64,000 nt of DNA from Aristolochia californica (Eukaryota; Streptophyta; Magnoliopsida; Piperales; Aristolochiaceae): positions 10,697,981-10,761,980 of the forward strand of contig JARWKL010000008.1 in assembly GCA_029961685.1 (NCBI GenBank), read 5' to 3'. The position numbers and the translations under genes are program-made. The notes under the pieces are model-generated. The model saw only the letters and a list, made by a program, of their open reading frames with translations. It was not told where the DNA came from and ran no database searches. Below are positions 43,906-54,500 of the stretch, piece after piece (position 1 is the stretch's first letter; the number at the start of each line of letters is the position of its first letter).

Positions 43906-44311
43906 CTTCAATAACTTGATGTAATCAGAGTACATGAACCTCTATTTGTAATAGAGGAAGGTAGTAGAGTCCAATTACAATAAAACTATCCTTGTCCCAA
44001 TGAAGCCCAAACTCTAACACTTAAAGATAAGTCCTAACATAATTAAATAACTCAATATAGATAAAAGACAAACATAACTCAAACTAAAACTCTTCTTTGA
44101 CATGACCATAAGATAAGATACTTTTGTGAGTCCTTCTTGATCTTCCAATTGATGTGATAAGGATGCCAGCTCATGGTAATCATTTTGGGTCCTACTTCTT
44201 ATGGGCTTGGGCACATATTGTGGGACTTCCTTGGTCGTGTGGCCCATCTTAAAATAATACTAGATATGTGGGCCTTCCTTGGTCATGTTGGCTTGAGCTT
44301 ATCTTCCAACA
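43872..44311 (-). repeat. 3' LTR of G
   Basis: 440 bp from tgttgaatttatgggaaag to atcttccaaca on the plus strand. It is longer than the other LTR because of an extra gggcttgg/gtgggcc block near 44200-44280. The polypurine tract complement ctccccctcaagctgg follows at 44312-44327. Confidence 0.9.
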
Positions 44312-44410
44312 CTCCCCCTCAAGCTGGGGGTGAGAGAAGAACATGAACTCCCAACTTGCTGCAAATGATATATAGAATATTTTTGTATAAAATGGCACAT
44401 CTTCCAATAT
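44312..44410 (-). pseudogene. RNase H tail relic in G
   Basis: On the minus strand the end of a copia RNase H is readable: FYTKIFYISFAASWEFMFF and SHPQLEGECW, the same residues as the ends of A3 and E (CHFI..., SHPQLE). It is too short to be active and marks G as a deletion derivative of a coding copia. Confidence 0.75.
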
Positions 44411-46112
44411 GCCTTCATCTTCCAACATTCCCTTCACATTGTTGCGTCCTTCCATGAGGCCCTGCCAGCATAATATAAGTGAGAGTAAAAATCACTCATA
44501 GCCGGTAAGCCATTGCTTCATCCTCCAGTCCTAATGCTGGATGTAGGACACACTTCGCTTTATATCGGTAGTGTGTCTATCGGCATTGCTTTGAAGTGTC
44601 CAACACCGTGTCCCTCCACAGGACAACGACTCTCAAGTGGTAGGAGTCATAAAAGCCATTACAGGGGGGGGGGGGATAACAAAGATGTAATAATAAGTTC
44701 CGCCGTCATGGTTTCCCAACCGTGATATTTTTTGACAAGGTATCCTTCGTCATGGTTTCCCAACCATGATATTTTTATTTTATTTTATTTTTTGACAGGG
44801 CCCATCATGGTTTTCCAACTGTGATATTTTTTGATGGGGTAAAATAAATGATGATATGAGGCCACCTCTTCTTCAATAATAATGTCCCAAAAGAGACATA
44901 ATAGCAGCAGCTGTATATAACACGACCATCTTCCAACACATATAACTCGAACCAAATAATAAACTTCGTAAAAGAACCCATGAAATAATCTGATATAAAA
45001 ATTTCTTCTTAGATGCACAAGTTTCATCTTTTGTGCTCCCCCTTTCTTGAATATTTTGGTCACATACACTTATTCACAACATATGAAATAAAATACCTCT
45101 TTCTTGTACTTCTTCTACTTCTGCCCCTCAAGCTGGGAGGTAATGGCAGTGATCCCAGCTTGAACCAAATATAAAAAATGTAGCAATAGGTCAAAATAAC
45201 AAAGATGTATAAATAAGCCCTTAAACCAAGGAGAAGTGAGATATTTTCCTGATATATCAACTCAATAAGTAACTCAAAACAATGGGCATAAATTCGGATT
45301 TTTCAATACAACAAAATACCAGCATGACCTTTGATTCGTCCAATGCGAATATATATTAAAATATAGATCAGATTGACATGAAATTTTCTTCTTATGAAAC
45401 TAGACTTAAATAAATTTCATCCAAGTATAAATTCTCTTATAAAATATAATTATTAGAAAATAAATAATCTGATGAATTTCAGTTTATGTCATCTGGCCGA
45501 ACTAAGTACTATTTCTCCTTTTTTTCCAGAATAACCATCGACTCTTCCAAGAACAATATATCCTTATAAAAACATCAGAACGAGAATTGGTTGAATATGT
45601 AAGAAAATAGACTTACGCATATTTCTTTTGATATATAATTCTCCGTATAAAGTCTCTCTCTTGATACGCATAAAATATCTTTGCTGCTTCACATATCGAT
45701 TTAGATAAAAAATTGGTTGAATAGGTAAAAGAATAGACTTACAAATATTTCTTTTGATATATATTTCTCCATATAAAGTCTAGTTCTTGATAGTAAAAAA
45801 TACCTCAGAATCTGAAGATTGCTGCTGCTGCTCGAACATTTTTGCAATCTGATCTTCGCGCATTCAAATATCGACATCTCTCTATAGATAACTCCGATTG
45901 GAACAAATCATTTTTCTTTGGAAATTAGACTCAAATATATTTCCGTCAATATATCATTTTAAATATTAAAACTCCGTATAGATGTAAAAACGCAATGAAA
46001 AATACAGGTGGAGGGACTGAAAAGAATAACTACAAATCTAGACCTGGGTTTGGGGTTTAGTGAAAAGGATCACATTACCTCTGTGGGTTGACCACGTCAA
46101 CTCACAGAACCT
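44411..46112 (-). other. Non-coding interior of G
   Basis: No gene is supported. It holds a run of 12 G (44664-44675), three copies of a short hairpin-forming unit (44703-44837), and toward the right the diverged leader repeats shared with C1 and C2, again with gactcaaa/tagact boxes about 150-200 bp apart. Confidence 0.65.
44703..44837. repeat. Three hairpin-forming units
   Basis: The block tcatggtttcccaaccgtgatatttttt recurs three times (about 44707, 44752 and 44807), each followed by ttgac or ttgatg. Inside the second copy catggtttcccaaccatg can fold as a 7-bp stem with a 4-base loop; the other copies have one or two stem mismatches. Confidence 0.85.
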
Positions 46113-46124
46113 GATCTGATACCA
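46113..46124 (-). promoter_or_regulatory. Primer binding site of G
   Basis: The plus strand reads gatctgatacca, one mismatch from the complement of the initiator-Met site, directly before the right LTR. Confidence 0.85.
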
Positions 46125-46517
46125 TGTTGAATTTATGAAAAATAGAAATACTTCATTGACTTGAATAACTTGTTGTAATCAAAGCACATGAACCTCTATT
46201 TATAATAGAGGAAGGTAGTAGAGTCCAATTACAATAAAAATACCCTTGTCCCAATTACACCCAAACTCTAACACTTAAAGATAAGTCCTAACATAATTAA
46301 ATAACTCAATATAGATAAAAGACAAACATAACTCAAACTAAAACTCTTCTTTGACGTGACCATAAGATAATATACTTTTGAGAGTCCTTCTTGATCTTCC
46401 AACTTATGTGATAAGAATGCCAGCTCATGGTAATCATTGTGGGTCCTACTTCTTATGGGCTTGGGCCCATCTTGTGGGCCTTCCTTGGTCATGTGGGCTT
46501 GAGCTTATCTTCCAACA
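46125..46517 (-). repeat. 5' LTR of G
   Basis: 393 bp from tgttgaatttatgaaaaat to atcttccaaca, very similar to the left LTR apart from a deletion near 46470. Confidence 0.9.
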
Positions 46518-46522
46518 AAATC

Positions 46523-47160
46523 TCTTCATGCTTCATATGAATTGTGGAATGCTCGTCTAGGACATGTGCATCATTCTGTTCTTTCTTTATTAAATAAAAA
46601 TGGCCAGCTTTATCTTACCTCCTTACTGCCATCTCCTAAATTATGTGACACATGTCAACTTTCTAAAGGTCATCGTTTACCTTTTTCTCGAAATGAAAAA
46701 AGGTCGTCTCATGTGTTGGAGCTAGTTCATTGCGATATATGGGATCCTTCACCTGTAACATCAAATTTGGGGTTTGTTTAGTATGTTTTATTTTTTGATG
46801 ATTATTCTCGCTTTACTTGGCTTTACCCATTGAAATTGAAATCTGATTTCTACAATACCTTTCTTCAATTTCAAAAATTTGTGGAAAACAACATTCTGCT
46901 CGTATAAATTTTTTCAAAGTGATGGTGGTGCAGAATTTACTAGCAATTATTTTAAAAACCACCTTCGTACATCTGGCATTCATCATCAACTATCTTTTCC
47001 ATATACCCTTGCCCAAAATGGTCACACCGAATGAAAACACCGTCATGTGATTGAAACTAGTTTGGCTCTGTGTTTCCATTCTCACATTTCTCTTCGGTTC
47101 TAGGTTGATGCTTTTAGCACTGCTGCCTACATCATCAACTGCTTGCTAGTCCCCTTTTGA
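46523..47160 (+). pseudogene. Copia integrase, element B
   Basis: After G the polyprotein resumes: LWNARLGHVHHSVLSLL with CDTCQLSKGHRLPFSRNE (pre-integrase finger), ELVHCDIWDPSP with the first Asp, FDDYSRFTWLYPLK, SDGGAEFTSNYF with the second Asp, and AQNGHTE with the catalytic Glu followed by a stop. Several stops and shifts (46780, 46905, 47034) show it is dead, though the triad residues survive. Confidence 0.9.
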
Positions 47161-48089
47161 AATTCTCTATGGTCTTTCTCCCAATTATGAAAAATTTCAT
47201 CCCTTTGGTTGTAGTGTTTATCCATGTCTACGTGATTATATACCTAATAAATTTTCTCCGCGTAGTCTTCCATGTCTGTTTATGGGATATAGCTCATCTT
47301 ATAAAGGGTTTCATTGTCTTGATCCCGTCACCTCTTGGCTATATATCACTCGGCATGCTTAATTTGATGAGACTTATTTCCCATCCTTAGCCTCTTCTCA
47401 GGCTGAACGCCTATCCTCTCTATAATTCTCAAATTATTTGGAACCCAGTCCCTCTCCTACTGTCATGCTCCCATCTCTTCCGACGCCCCATTCCCAGCAT
47501 ATTACTCAATCCGGCTCTCACCCGTGTGTTATTTGTACTGATCCTATGGATGATTCTTTGTAGGCCTCTTAATTCTCTTATAGGACCACCTCTGCTACCC
47601 ATAGCTCCTCGTCCACCTGTATCCACTGCTCCTGTTGCTGCACTTCCGATGGGATCTCATCCTATGCTCATACGAGCCAAGGCTGGTATTTTCAAACCCC
47701 GTCACTCGACCGATCTTGCTTACTCTGGTTCTTTTGGTCTTTTCTGTGCTCTCCTGACATCCATTGAGCCTAAAGGGTTGAAATTTGTTGCCAAGAATCC
47801 TGCTTGGCTTACTGCTATGGACGAAGAAGTTCAAGCTTTGCAAAATAATCGTACCTGGATTTTGGTTCCTTGACCAGCTCACACCAATATTGTGGGTTCT
47901 AAATGGGTATTTCAGACCAAATATTAGTCCGATAGTTCTATTGAATGACTCAAATCCCATCTCGTAGCCAAGGGTTTTACACAAGTCCCAGGTCTTGACT
48001 ACACCGACACTTTTAGTGCTGTCATCAAAGCTACCACTGTTCATGTTGTTCTCTCTCTTGTTGTTACCCACCGATGGCTTCTCCGTCAA
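47161..48089 (+). pseudogene. Integrase C-terminus, linker and RT start, element B
   Basis: Broken frames carry the C-terminal integrase block, a Ser/Pro-rich linker (TVMLPSLPTPHSQH) and the entry to reverse transcriptase: KNPAWLTAMDEEVQALQNN with RTW in the frame 47526-47873, then SKWVFQTKY and KGFTQVPGLDYTDTFSAV in others. At least four frame changes are needed to read through. Confidence 0.82.
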
Positions 48090-49265
48090 TTGGATGTCAA
48101 GAATGCCTTCCTAAATAGTCATCTTACTGAACAAGTCTATATGGAACAACCTTCTGGGTATATTGATCCTCGCTTCCCTACTCATGTCTGTAAGCTCCAA
48201 AAAGCACTCTATGGTCTCAAACAAGCAACCCATGCCTGGTTTCAGCGGTTCAGATCCTTCCTTACTCATCTTGGCTTCTACTGCAGTCGTGCCGACACTT
48301 CACTCTTTGTCTTTCACGGGCACTCTGACATCATTTATTTACTCCTATATGTTGATGATATTACTATTACGGGAAAAAAATCCTCTCTTCTTGATAGCTT
48401 TACTTCCAAGCTTCATTCTGAGTTCGCTATAAAGGATTTGGGGTCTCTCAGTTACTTCCTTGGTCTTGAAGCTACATCCACTACTGATGGTCTATTTCTC
48501 AGCCAACTGAAATATGAGCGCGACATCCTTGCTCGGGCTAAATTACTTGACAACAACCCTTTCCACACTCGTATGGTTGTTTCTCAGCATCTATCCTCTG
48601 ATAGTCAGTTATTTTCGGATCTTACTCTTTACCGATCTCTTATTAGTGCTCTTCAGTATTTGACCATCACGCGTCCCGATATTGCTCATGCTGTCAACTC
48701 CGTTAGTCAGTTCCGACACTCTCCCACTGATGACCACTTTCTTTCTCTCAAGCGTATTCTTTGCTATGTCAAGGGTACTCTCCATTTTGGTCTTTCCTTC
48801 CGTCCATCTGATAGGTCAGGATCTTTAGTTGCTTATTCTGATGACGACTGGGCCGAATGTCCTGACACTCGTCATTCTACCTCTGGTTACTCTATTTACC
48901 TTGGTGACAACTTAGTTTCCTGGAGTGCCAAGAAGCAACCTACCATTTCTCGTTCCAGCTATGAGTCTGTATATCGTGCTCTTGCTCTTACTGCCGCCGA
49001 ACTTCTTTGGTTCACCCATCTTCTTTGTGATCTCAAAGTTTCTCTTCCAGAGTGGCCTCTTCTATTATGCGATAACAAAAGTACTATTTTTTTGAGCTCC
49101 AATCTTGTTGCTCACAAGCGGGCCAAGTACGTTGAGTTAGACATCTACTTTCTTCATGAACTTGTTGTTGCTGGAAAACTTCATACTCAATATGTGCCCT
49201 CTCACTTACAGGTTGCAGATATATTCACCAAAAGTGTGTCTCGATCTCTCTTCCATTTTTTTTGA
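48090..49265 (+). CDS. Copia RT-RNase H, long open frame, element B (partial)
   Basis: 391 residues remain open, the longest frame in the window. It starts inside RT at MDVKNAFLNSHLTEQVYMEQ, continues LQKALYGLKQATHAWFQRF, the catalytic YVDDITITGKK (48348-48359), YFLGLEATSTTDGLFLSQ and LQYLTITRPDIAHAV, then RNase H: GSLVAYSDDDWAECPDTRH, SWSAKKQPTISRSSYESVY, LLCDNKSTIFLSSNLVAHK and HLQVADIFTKSVS, ending at a stop after LFHFF. The Met start is internal to the domain, not a native start; the upstream RT segment is frameshifted, so this is a relic, though all RT and RNase H signature residues are present. Polypurine tract follows at about 49301-49312. Confidence 0.92.
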   Translation: MDVKNAFLNSHLTEQVYMEQPSGYIDPRFPTHVCKLQKALYGLKQATHAWFQRFRSFLTHLGFYCSRADTSLFVFHGHSDIIYLLLYVDDITITGKKSSLLDSFTSKLHSEFAIKDLGSLSYFLGLEATSTTDGLFLSQLKYERDILARAKLLDNNPFHTRMVVSQHLSSDSQLFSDLTLYRSLISALQYLTITRPDIAHAVNSVSQFRHSPTDDHFLSLKRILCYVKGTLHFGLSFRPSDRSGSLVAYSDDDWAECPDTRHSTSGYSIYLGDNLVSWSAKKQPTISRSSYESVYRALALTAAELLWFTHLLCDLKVSLPEWPLLLCDNKSTIFLSSNLVAHKRAKYVELDIYFLHELVVAGKLHTQYVPSHLQVADIFTKSVSRSLFHFF

Positions 49266-49312
49266 TTCAAGCTACATGTCTGTCCTAATCCGACGCTTAG
49301 CTTGCAGGGGGC

Positions 49313-49541
49313 TGTTGAAGAACCTGCCTGAACCAATGTGGATTGAGAATAATTGCCCTGTTTAGGGCCTTCCTTACAGAAGATCTTGACCCCTAATTGC
49401 AGGAGCTCATCAAGCTTCATTCTTCCTTTTTCTGTACAATCAAATCAATTGTAAATCCCTGTGATTAAGATGTAACAATTATAAATACCAATGGAAGAAC
49501 CTTACCTCGATCAATGTGTTGAATTTTAAAAAACACTTGTA
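49313..49541 (+). repeat. 3' LTR of B
   Basis: 229 bp from tgttgaagaacctgcc to aaacacttgta, preceded by cttgcagggggc. The 5' LTR is about 90% identical by eye. Confidence 0.93.
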
Positions 49542-49546
49542 GACAC

Positions 49547-50191
49547 GTTGCTGTAATATCAGGATGGTTTCCCATTGATTTCTATAATCTTATTCAACGG
49601 ATCTCTTCTCTATTTTGAGACATCGATAAAATTTTTTTTTTCATTTTTTTCCTTCTATATCTCGGTTGCCATTTGGACGTCTCCATAGCTGTATTAATTC
49701 CTGTTGTTGAGGCTTCAGGACGTACTACTATTGCTTCGTATCTTTGCTTGTCGATTATCCTTCAGCTGGTTTATCATTGATGTGGCTCCCTATGTTGATG
49801 CTTTCTGCGCTTCTTGCCAATTATATATTGATGTTGCTGCTTGCTGTTCTACTTGCCAATTACAATGGAAATGTTGCGTAATCTTACCGTTGCTCTGCTG
49901 CAGATGTCTGATGATTGGCTGAGACTCTAATCTGTAACGATTGCAGGAATTGATTATTAACAGCAAGCAAGAGGAAGACGAGTCTGTTTGAACCTTGTAG
50001 CAGTAGCGTGGTTTTATCTCCTGCAACAGTCTCCTCCTGCACGTTGATGAATATTTTTCAACACGTTGGTTATTCAGCAGTCTTTTATGTCCATCTTTTT
50101 AATCATGGTTGTCAATATGTTGCTGGAACTCTTCTAATACTTGGTGCTGAGATTCTTGGTCATGTTGCAGTTGTTTGTTTTTATCTAACAG
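49547..50191 (+). other. Interior of F, middle part (possible captured intron)
   Basis: Non-coding, T-rich, with two related ttgccaatta-a-at--tgatgttgc-type words near 49810 and 49850. It ends in tttttatctaacag, a good 3' splice site consensus, directly before the PPR-like coding segment, so part of it may be an intron brought along with the captured gene. Confidence 0.45.
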
Positions 50192-50341
50192 GTGAAAATT
50201 CTGGTTTTAATTTAAATGGAAGAAGAGATTTCACGATGCTGCCAAAATTTTAAAGGAGATCAGGCAAAATGGATTAATTCCAAGTCTGTGGAGCTATGGG
50301 GAACTCGTGAAAGTGTTATGCGCATTTAAAGAATATGAGAT
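50192..50341 (+). pseudogene. PPR-like coding segment in F (left piece)
   Basis: PPR proteins are organelle RNA-binding proteins made of 35-residue helical repeats. From 50238 the frame reads AAKILKEIRQNGLIPSLWSY, GELVKVLCAFKEYE, which fits the PPR consensus (A--L--EM---G--P---TY--L---LC--G). A one-base frameshift near 50232 separates it from GENSGFNLNGRRDF at 50192. It is cut by H at 50342, and the target duplication places the next base at 56464. Confidence 0.58.
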
Positions 50342-51230
50342 TGTTACGGTCCTGGGTCATGGATCGAGTAACACAGCGTGGAATTTGTGAATCCAACACT
50401 GGTACTGAGTTGCTGGACTCGGTAAGGAGGGTTAAAAATCCCCTCTTTGGCTAATCTTCCACCAGTGATCAGTCTCCCTTTTTATGAACCCACTCTAGTG
50501 CTAAAGTTATAACTAGAATGGAAATAATTTAGGTGGAGAGATAATGGAAGAAATACCTTTTCTTGCTCACGTAAATCAGGGTTTCAACCTTGATTTGGTT
50601 GCTGCTCGTGTTAGGATTGAAGCCCTAGCTTATGTGTAGTCCTTGGCTCACCTTGGTAGACGTTGAGGCTAGGTTTCAGTGATGCTTCCAAGCTAGGAAG
50701 GGATGCACCAGTTCATCATGTGGAGAACCATAAAATCCTTCCTTTTTCTGCTCGTCAAGAGGGTTAGATTCCTTGCTGATTGTTGATGTTGAGAAGGAGG
50801 GAAGACCCTCTCTTTGGGCTCGAAAAAGGGGCAGGAAGATCCTTTTCTTACTATGGATGATGAAAGATGAAGATGGACGAATTTGGATGAGGATGGAGGG
50901 TGAAGGATAGGTTGGATTTTTGGAGTAAACCCTAAACTCGAGATCAAGAAGAGATCTCAACCTGTTTACCCTAGGTTATTCTAAAATCTCAAAGCTTACC
51001 TATTTCATTCATTCCTTTCCCTTAAATAGATCACATCATGGAGTTTTAGGGTTAGGGTTACAATAATTCCCCATAATTCCCCTACATATAAAATTAATTA
51101 GAAATAACTCCTACTTAAAACAATATAAGAAATAAATCCTACTCAAAGTAATATAAGAAATAAATCCTATTGAGTGAGTTGTTGTTGCCTCCTTCGTTGT
51201 GTGACTCGGTGTGCTATTGAGTCCATAACA
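50342..51230 (-). repeat. 3' LTR of H
   Basis: 889 bp from tgttacggtcctgggtcat to ttgagtccataaca on the plus strand, followed by the polypurine tract complement tctgcctcccc (51231-51241). The pol reading frame extends about 60 bp into this LTR. Confidence 0.94.
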
Positions 51231-51639
51231 TCTGCCTCCCCATGGAGAAAGAGCTTGTCCTCAAGCTCAAAACCTGGGTAGACCTGTTTGAAGATGTCCA
51301 CACGTTCCCATGTTGCAGCATCAAGGTCAGTGTCCATCCACTGAACAAGAATCTCCCAATGGTCATTGGTCAGCTACGCATGTAACATTGCAACTGGGTT
51401 AAGAATAACCTCGCCATTATCAACCGTTGGTGGGAATGGAGTGGATGTAGGCTGCGCCCCGGAATGTGGCTTCAAAAGAGAGACATGAAACACATCATGA
51501 ATTTTGGCCCTATCCGATAATTTGAGCTGATAGGCGACTGGTCCCATGCATCAAAGAATGGGAAACGACCCAAAAAATCTGGTAGAGAGCTTATGCTGTG
51601 GAGGTCCCGCAAGAGACTGCTAACGGTAGGGCTGGAGCC
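51167..51639 (-). pseudogene. Chromodomain-like C-terminus of H pol
   Basis: Downstream of integrase the minus strand reads AKIHDVFHVSLLKPHSG, then EVILNPVAMLHA, a stop, and NDHWEILVQWMDTDLDAATW followed by VYPGFELEDK. This is the usual shape of a chromovirus C-terminal chromodomain (EVLVQW---ATWE, then YP-F-LEDK), thought to steer integration to chromatin marks. It ends at a stop near 51167 after HRVTQRRRQQQLTQ, inside the LTR. Confidence 0.72.
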
Positions 51640-52648
51640 GTAGCCACACATACTCCCCAACCTCAAAAGAGACCTCACGGTGGCCTTTGTCGTAGACATC
51701 CTTCATCCGAGCTTGGGAGCGTCGTAGCCATTCTGTGATATTTTGTAGCAGCAGATCTTGGTCCATGAGTGCCTGATCAATCACGTCCACGCGGGTGGAC
51801 CCTGGGTTGTACGAGAGAAGGCGAGGTGGATCCCAGCCATATATAACCTGAAAAGGGGTGGATTGCAAGGCAGAGTGGAACGAAGTGTTGTAACAGTATT
51901 CGGCCCACGGAAGCCATTGAATCCATTACTGCGGACGATCACCCACCAAGCACCGTAGATACATCTCAATGGTGCGGTTCACCACCTCTGTCTACCCATC
52001 AGTCTGTGGATGATAGGTGGAGGAGAACTTCAATTTAGTCCCGCTCGAGCGAAAAAGTTCCCGCCAAAAGGTGCTCATGAAAACTGCATCTTTGTCACTC
52101 ACAATGGATTTTGGAATGCCATGTAAGTGGACTATCTGCTCCAGGAAAGTCTGAGAAACCCATGTTGCTGTATAAGGATGAGCTAGCGGTATAAAATGTC
52201 CGTACTTGGAGAATCTATAAACCACCATGAAAAGTAAAGATTTGCCGGAGGACAGGGATAGACCTTCCACAAAATCCATCGAAATGTTGGCCCAAACCTG
52301 CGTAGGAAGGGCCAGAGGCTGGAGAAGACCGGCTGGACTCAAGTGCTCGGCTTCGTTGCGCTGGCAGACCTGACAGTCGCCCACATAAGTTGCAATAGAG
52401 GGTTTCTTGGCTTTTTAGTAAAAATCAACTCAAATTCTGTGCAAGGTCTTCTGTATCCCCTCGTGTGTATTGTCATGGTAGGCCAAGAGAATAGCTGGAA
52501 TCAACTCAGACTCAGGTGGAAGGAAATGCCGCTGCTTGAAATAAATAAGTGAATCTTGGATGGACCGCTTCGAATTCATTGTCCCTTCCGAAATCTTCTG
52601 ATACAGTTCCTGCAGTGCAGGGTCAGTGGCATGTGCGTCTCTCACCAA
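51640..52648 (-). pseudogene. Ty3/gypsy integrase, element H
   Basis: From the upstream side: a spacer frame 52430-52648 (HDNTHEGIQKTLHRI, the H-H half of the zinc finger), then CQVCQRNEAEHLSPAGLLQP in 51992-52384 with ISMDFVEGLSLSSGKSLLFM (first Asp), IVSDKDAVFMSTFWRELF (second Asp) and YHPQTDG followed by a stop and TEVVNRTIEMYL with the catalytic Glu. The frame 51620-51868 continues FQVIYGWDPPRLLSY and VGEYVWLRLQPYR. The triad survives but stops after TDG and near 52400 break it. Confidence 0.92.
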
Positions 52649-52730
52649 GTCCAGAATGAGAAATCTTGGCTAGCTAATAGAATAGACCGACTGCTGATCC
52701 TCAAAACACAGTGACAAGGTATCTGCCACC

Positions 52731-53237
52731 TTATTTAATCTCCCCCATACGATATTCCACCGAGAAGTCAAAACCCAACAACTTACTGATCCAGTGCTGC
52801 TGTGGCGACGTCGTCAAACACTGTTCTAGTAGGAATTTAAGGATGTAGTGATCCGTGCGTATGAGGAAAGCCCGGCCCCAAAGATAAGGCCTCCAATGTT
52901 GGACCGCCTTGGCCAACCCAATTAATTCACGCTCATAGGCTGGCAGCTTGTGATGACGGACTGCCAGGTGTCTGTTAAAATACGCAATAGGATGGCCCAG
53001 CTGCTGTAAAATGGCCCCAATGCCCATGCCCGAAGCGTCGCACTCTACCACGAACAATTTGTCAAAGTTGGGAAGTTTTAATACTGGCGTGGATACGAGG
53101 GCAGCTTTGAGTGCCGCAAACAACTTGGTGGCCTCCTCATTCCAAATAAAGGAATTTTTCTTGAGTATACTGGTCAATGGTGCTACCACTGGCCCATAGT
53201 TCTGAATAAATTTGCGGTAGTAGCCTGCAAGACCCAA
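52731..53237 (-). pseudogene. RT thumb and RNase H, element H
   Basis: Open frame of 168 residues: LAGYYRKFIQNYGPVVAPLT (end of RT), then FIWNEEATKLFAALKAAL, KLFVVECDASGMGIGAILQQ (RNase H first Asp), YERELIGLAKAVQHWRPYLW with the Glu, and FLIRTDHYILKFLLEQ with the later Asp. RNase H signature residues look intact. It ends at a stop near 52731. Confidence 0.92.
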
Positions 53238-54100
53238 AAAACCCCATAATGCAGAACAAGACTATGGCTGCGGCCACTCGTGAATAACTCGGATCTTCTC
53301 GGGATCCACCATAACCCCCTCATGTGAGATAATGTGTCCTAGATCCCCACATGTGAAGCCGTAAAAGAACACTTGGAATGTTTCAAATAGAGCTGATGTG
53401 CTAGTAACAAATCGAAAAAAATCCTTAAGTGTGCCAAGTGCTCCTCAACTGACTTCCTATATATAAGAATATCATCGAAAAACACAAGAAATGTTTTTCG
53501 AAGATGAGGGCTAAATACCTCGTTCATCAGAGCTTGAAAAGTGGAGGGTGCATTGGATAACCTGAACGACATGACGATGAACTCAAAGTGGCCATGGTGC
53601 GTGCGGAACGCCGTCTTCTCGATATCAGAGGGGTGCATCCGGACCTGATGGTATCCCGAATGGAGGTCGAGTTTAGTGAATAACCACGACCCATGTAACT
53701 CATCCAGAAGCTCATCCACTACCGGAATGGAAAACTTGTCTTTTACTGTCTGCAAGTTCAACTCCCGATAATCCATGCAGAACCTTCATGTCCCATCATG
53801 TTTCTTCACAAGTAAGATGGGTGAAGAGAACGGGGAGCGACTGGGATGAATAAGACCCTGTTTCAACATCTCCTGGTAGTGACGTTCTATCTCGTCCTTC
53901 TGAAGGTGTGGGTAACGGTATGGTCGCACGACCACTACCTCTGATTCTGGTGTTAGACAGATCTTGTGGTCACAGTGCCTTAGGGGAGGCCAACCCGACT
54001 GCTCCTGGAAGAGGTCAGAGAACTCCTCAACTAGACCATCACTAGTACTGTCAGGCTGTTCTTGTATCTGCAAAGTGTGCATGCGATGGGCCCTATCCAC
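53238..54100 (-). pseudogene. Ty3/gypsy reverse transcriptase, element H
   Basis: Two frames cover it. The upstream one (53786-54100) has ICLTPESEVVVVRPYRYPH and ILLVKKHDGT. After a stop, 53339-53776 gives MDYRELNLQTVKDKFSIPVV, DLHSGYHQVRMHPSDIEKTA, FRLSNAPSTFQALMNEVF and the catalytic VFFDDILIY (about 53459-53487), with LKHSKCSFTASHVG before a break into the next frame. Catalytic Asp codons are kept. Confidence 0.94.
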
Positions 54101-54109
54101 CTGACAGCC

Positions 54110-54500
54110 CTATAAGAGCACCCGACTCCCGGCCAAATCAAAGCTCATGGTTAAAGCCGAAAAGTCCCACAGAATGGGCCCCAACGTTTGTAACCATTTA
54201 ATGCCTAATACCATAAAAAATCCCGCCAGGGGAATAAAAAAAAATTCAGCTTTAAACAAAGTAGAGCCAATAGAAAAAGTTACCACCTTACTAATCCCAT
54301 AGCTAGGGACCTTCTCGCCATTGGCCACTGAGACGGTGGCTGTTGGATGAGTGTGTATCTGGAGCATGAGATGTTGTACGACTGTCAAACTCAAAAAATT
54401 GTGTGTACTCCCCAGTCGACTAGTCCCGCCAATTCTCGGTTGATGACATGAGCTCGGACTTGCATGTATTAGGCGATTTCTGCCCAGTAATAGCATGCAA
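54110..54500 (-). pseudogene. Aspartic protease of H, frameshifted at the active site
   Basis: The frame reads GSTHNFLSLTVVQHLML, VSVANGEKVPSYGISK, FFIPLAGFFMVLGIKWLQTL and GPILWDFSALTMSF, the standard retropepsin domain of plant Ty3/gypsy. Just before GSTHNF the residues that should include the catalytic Asp read out of frame, indicating a one-base deletion at the active site. Confidence 0.88.

Larger units (their letters stand above)
43872..46517 (-). mobile_element. Non-autonomous LTR element G
   Basis: A complete minus-strand element of about 2.65 kb inserted in B between protease and integrase, with a perfect aaatc duplication. LTRs are 43872-44311 and 46125-46517. The interior has no gag or pol apart from a short RNase H tail, and its 5' part matches the C elements (the bracket ctgatctgatacca and tgggttgaccacgtcaact are complements of C leader sequence). 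Perfect flanks make it one of the most recent events here. Confidence 0.92.
42287..49541 (+). mobile_element. Ty1/copia element B, full length, hosting G
   Basis: A plus-strand copia with LTRs of 228-229 bp (42287-42514 and 49313-49541) and a perfect gacac target duplication (42282-42286, 49542-49546). Order: primer site, gag, zinc knuckle, protease, [G insertion], integrase, RT, RNase H, polypurine tract. The RT/RNase H frame of 391 residues is open; other domains are broken. Excluding G the element is about 4.6 kb, normal for copia. Confidence 0.95.

Noticed and set aside
50676..50960. 94-codon frame, repeated at 55904-56188
   Set aside because: Both copies lie at the same place in the two H LTRs, and the frame differs by several substitutions with no known domain; treated as LTR sequence.
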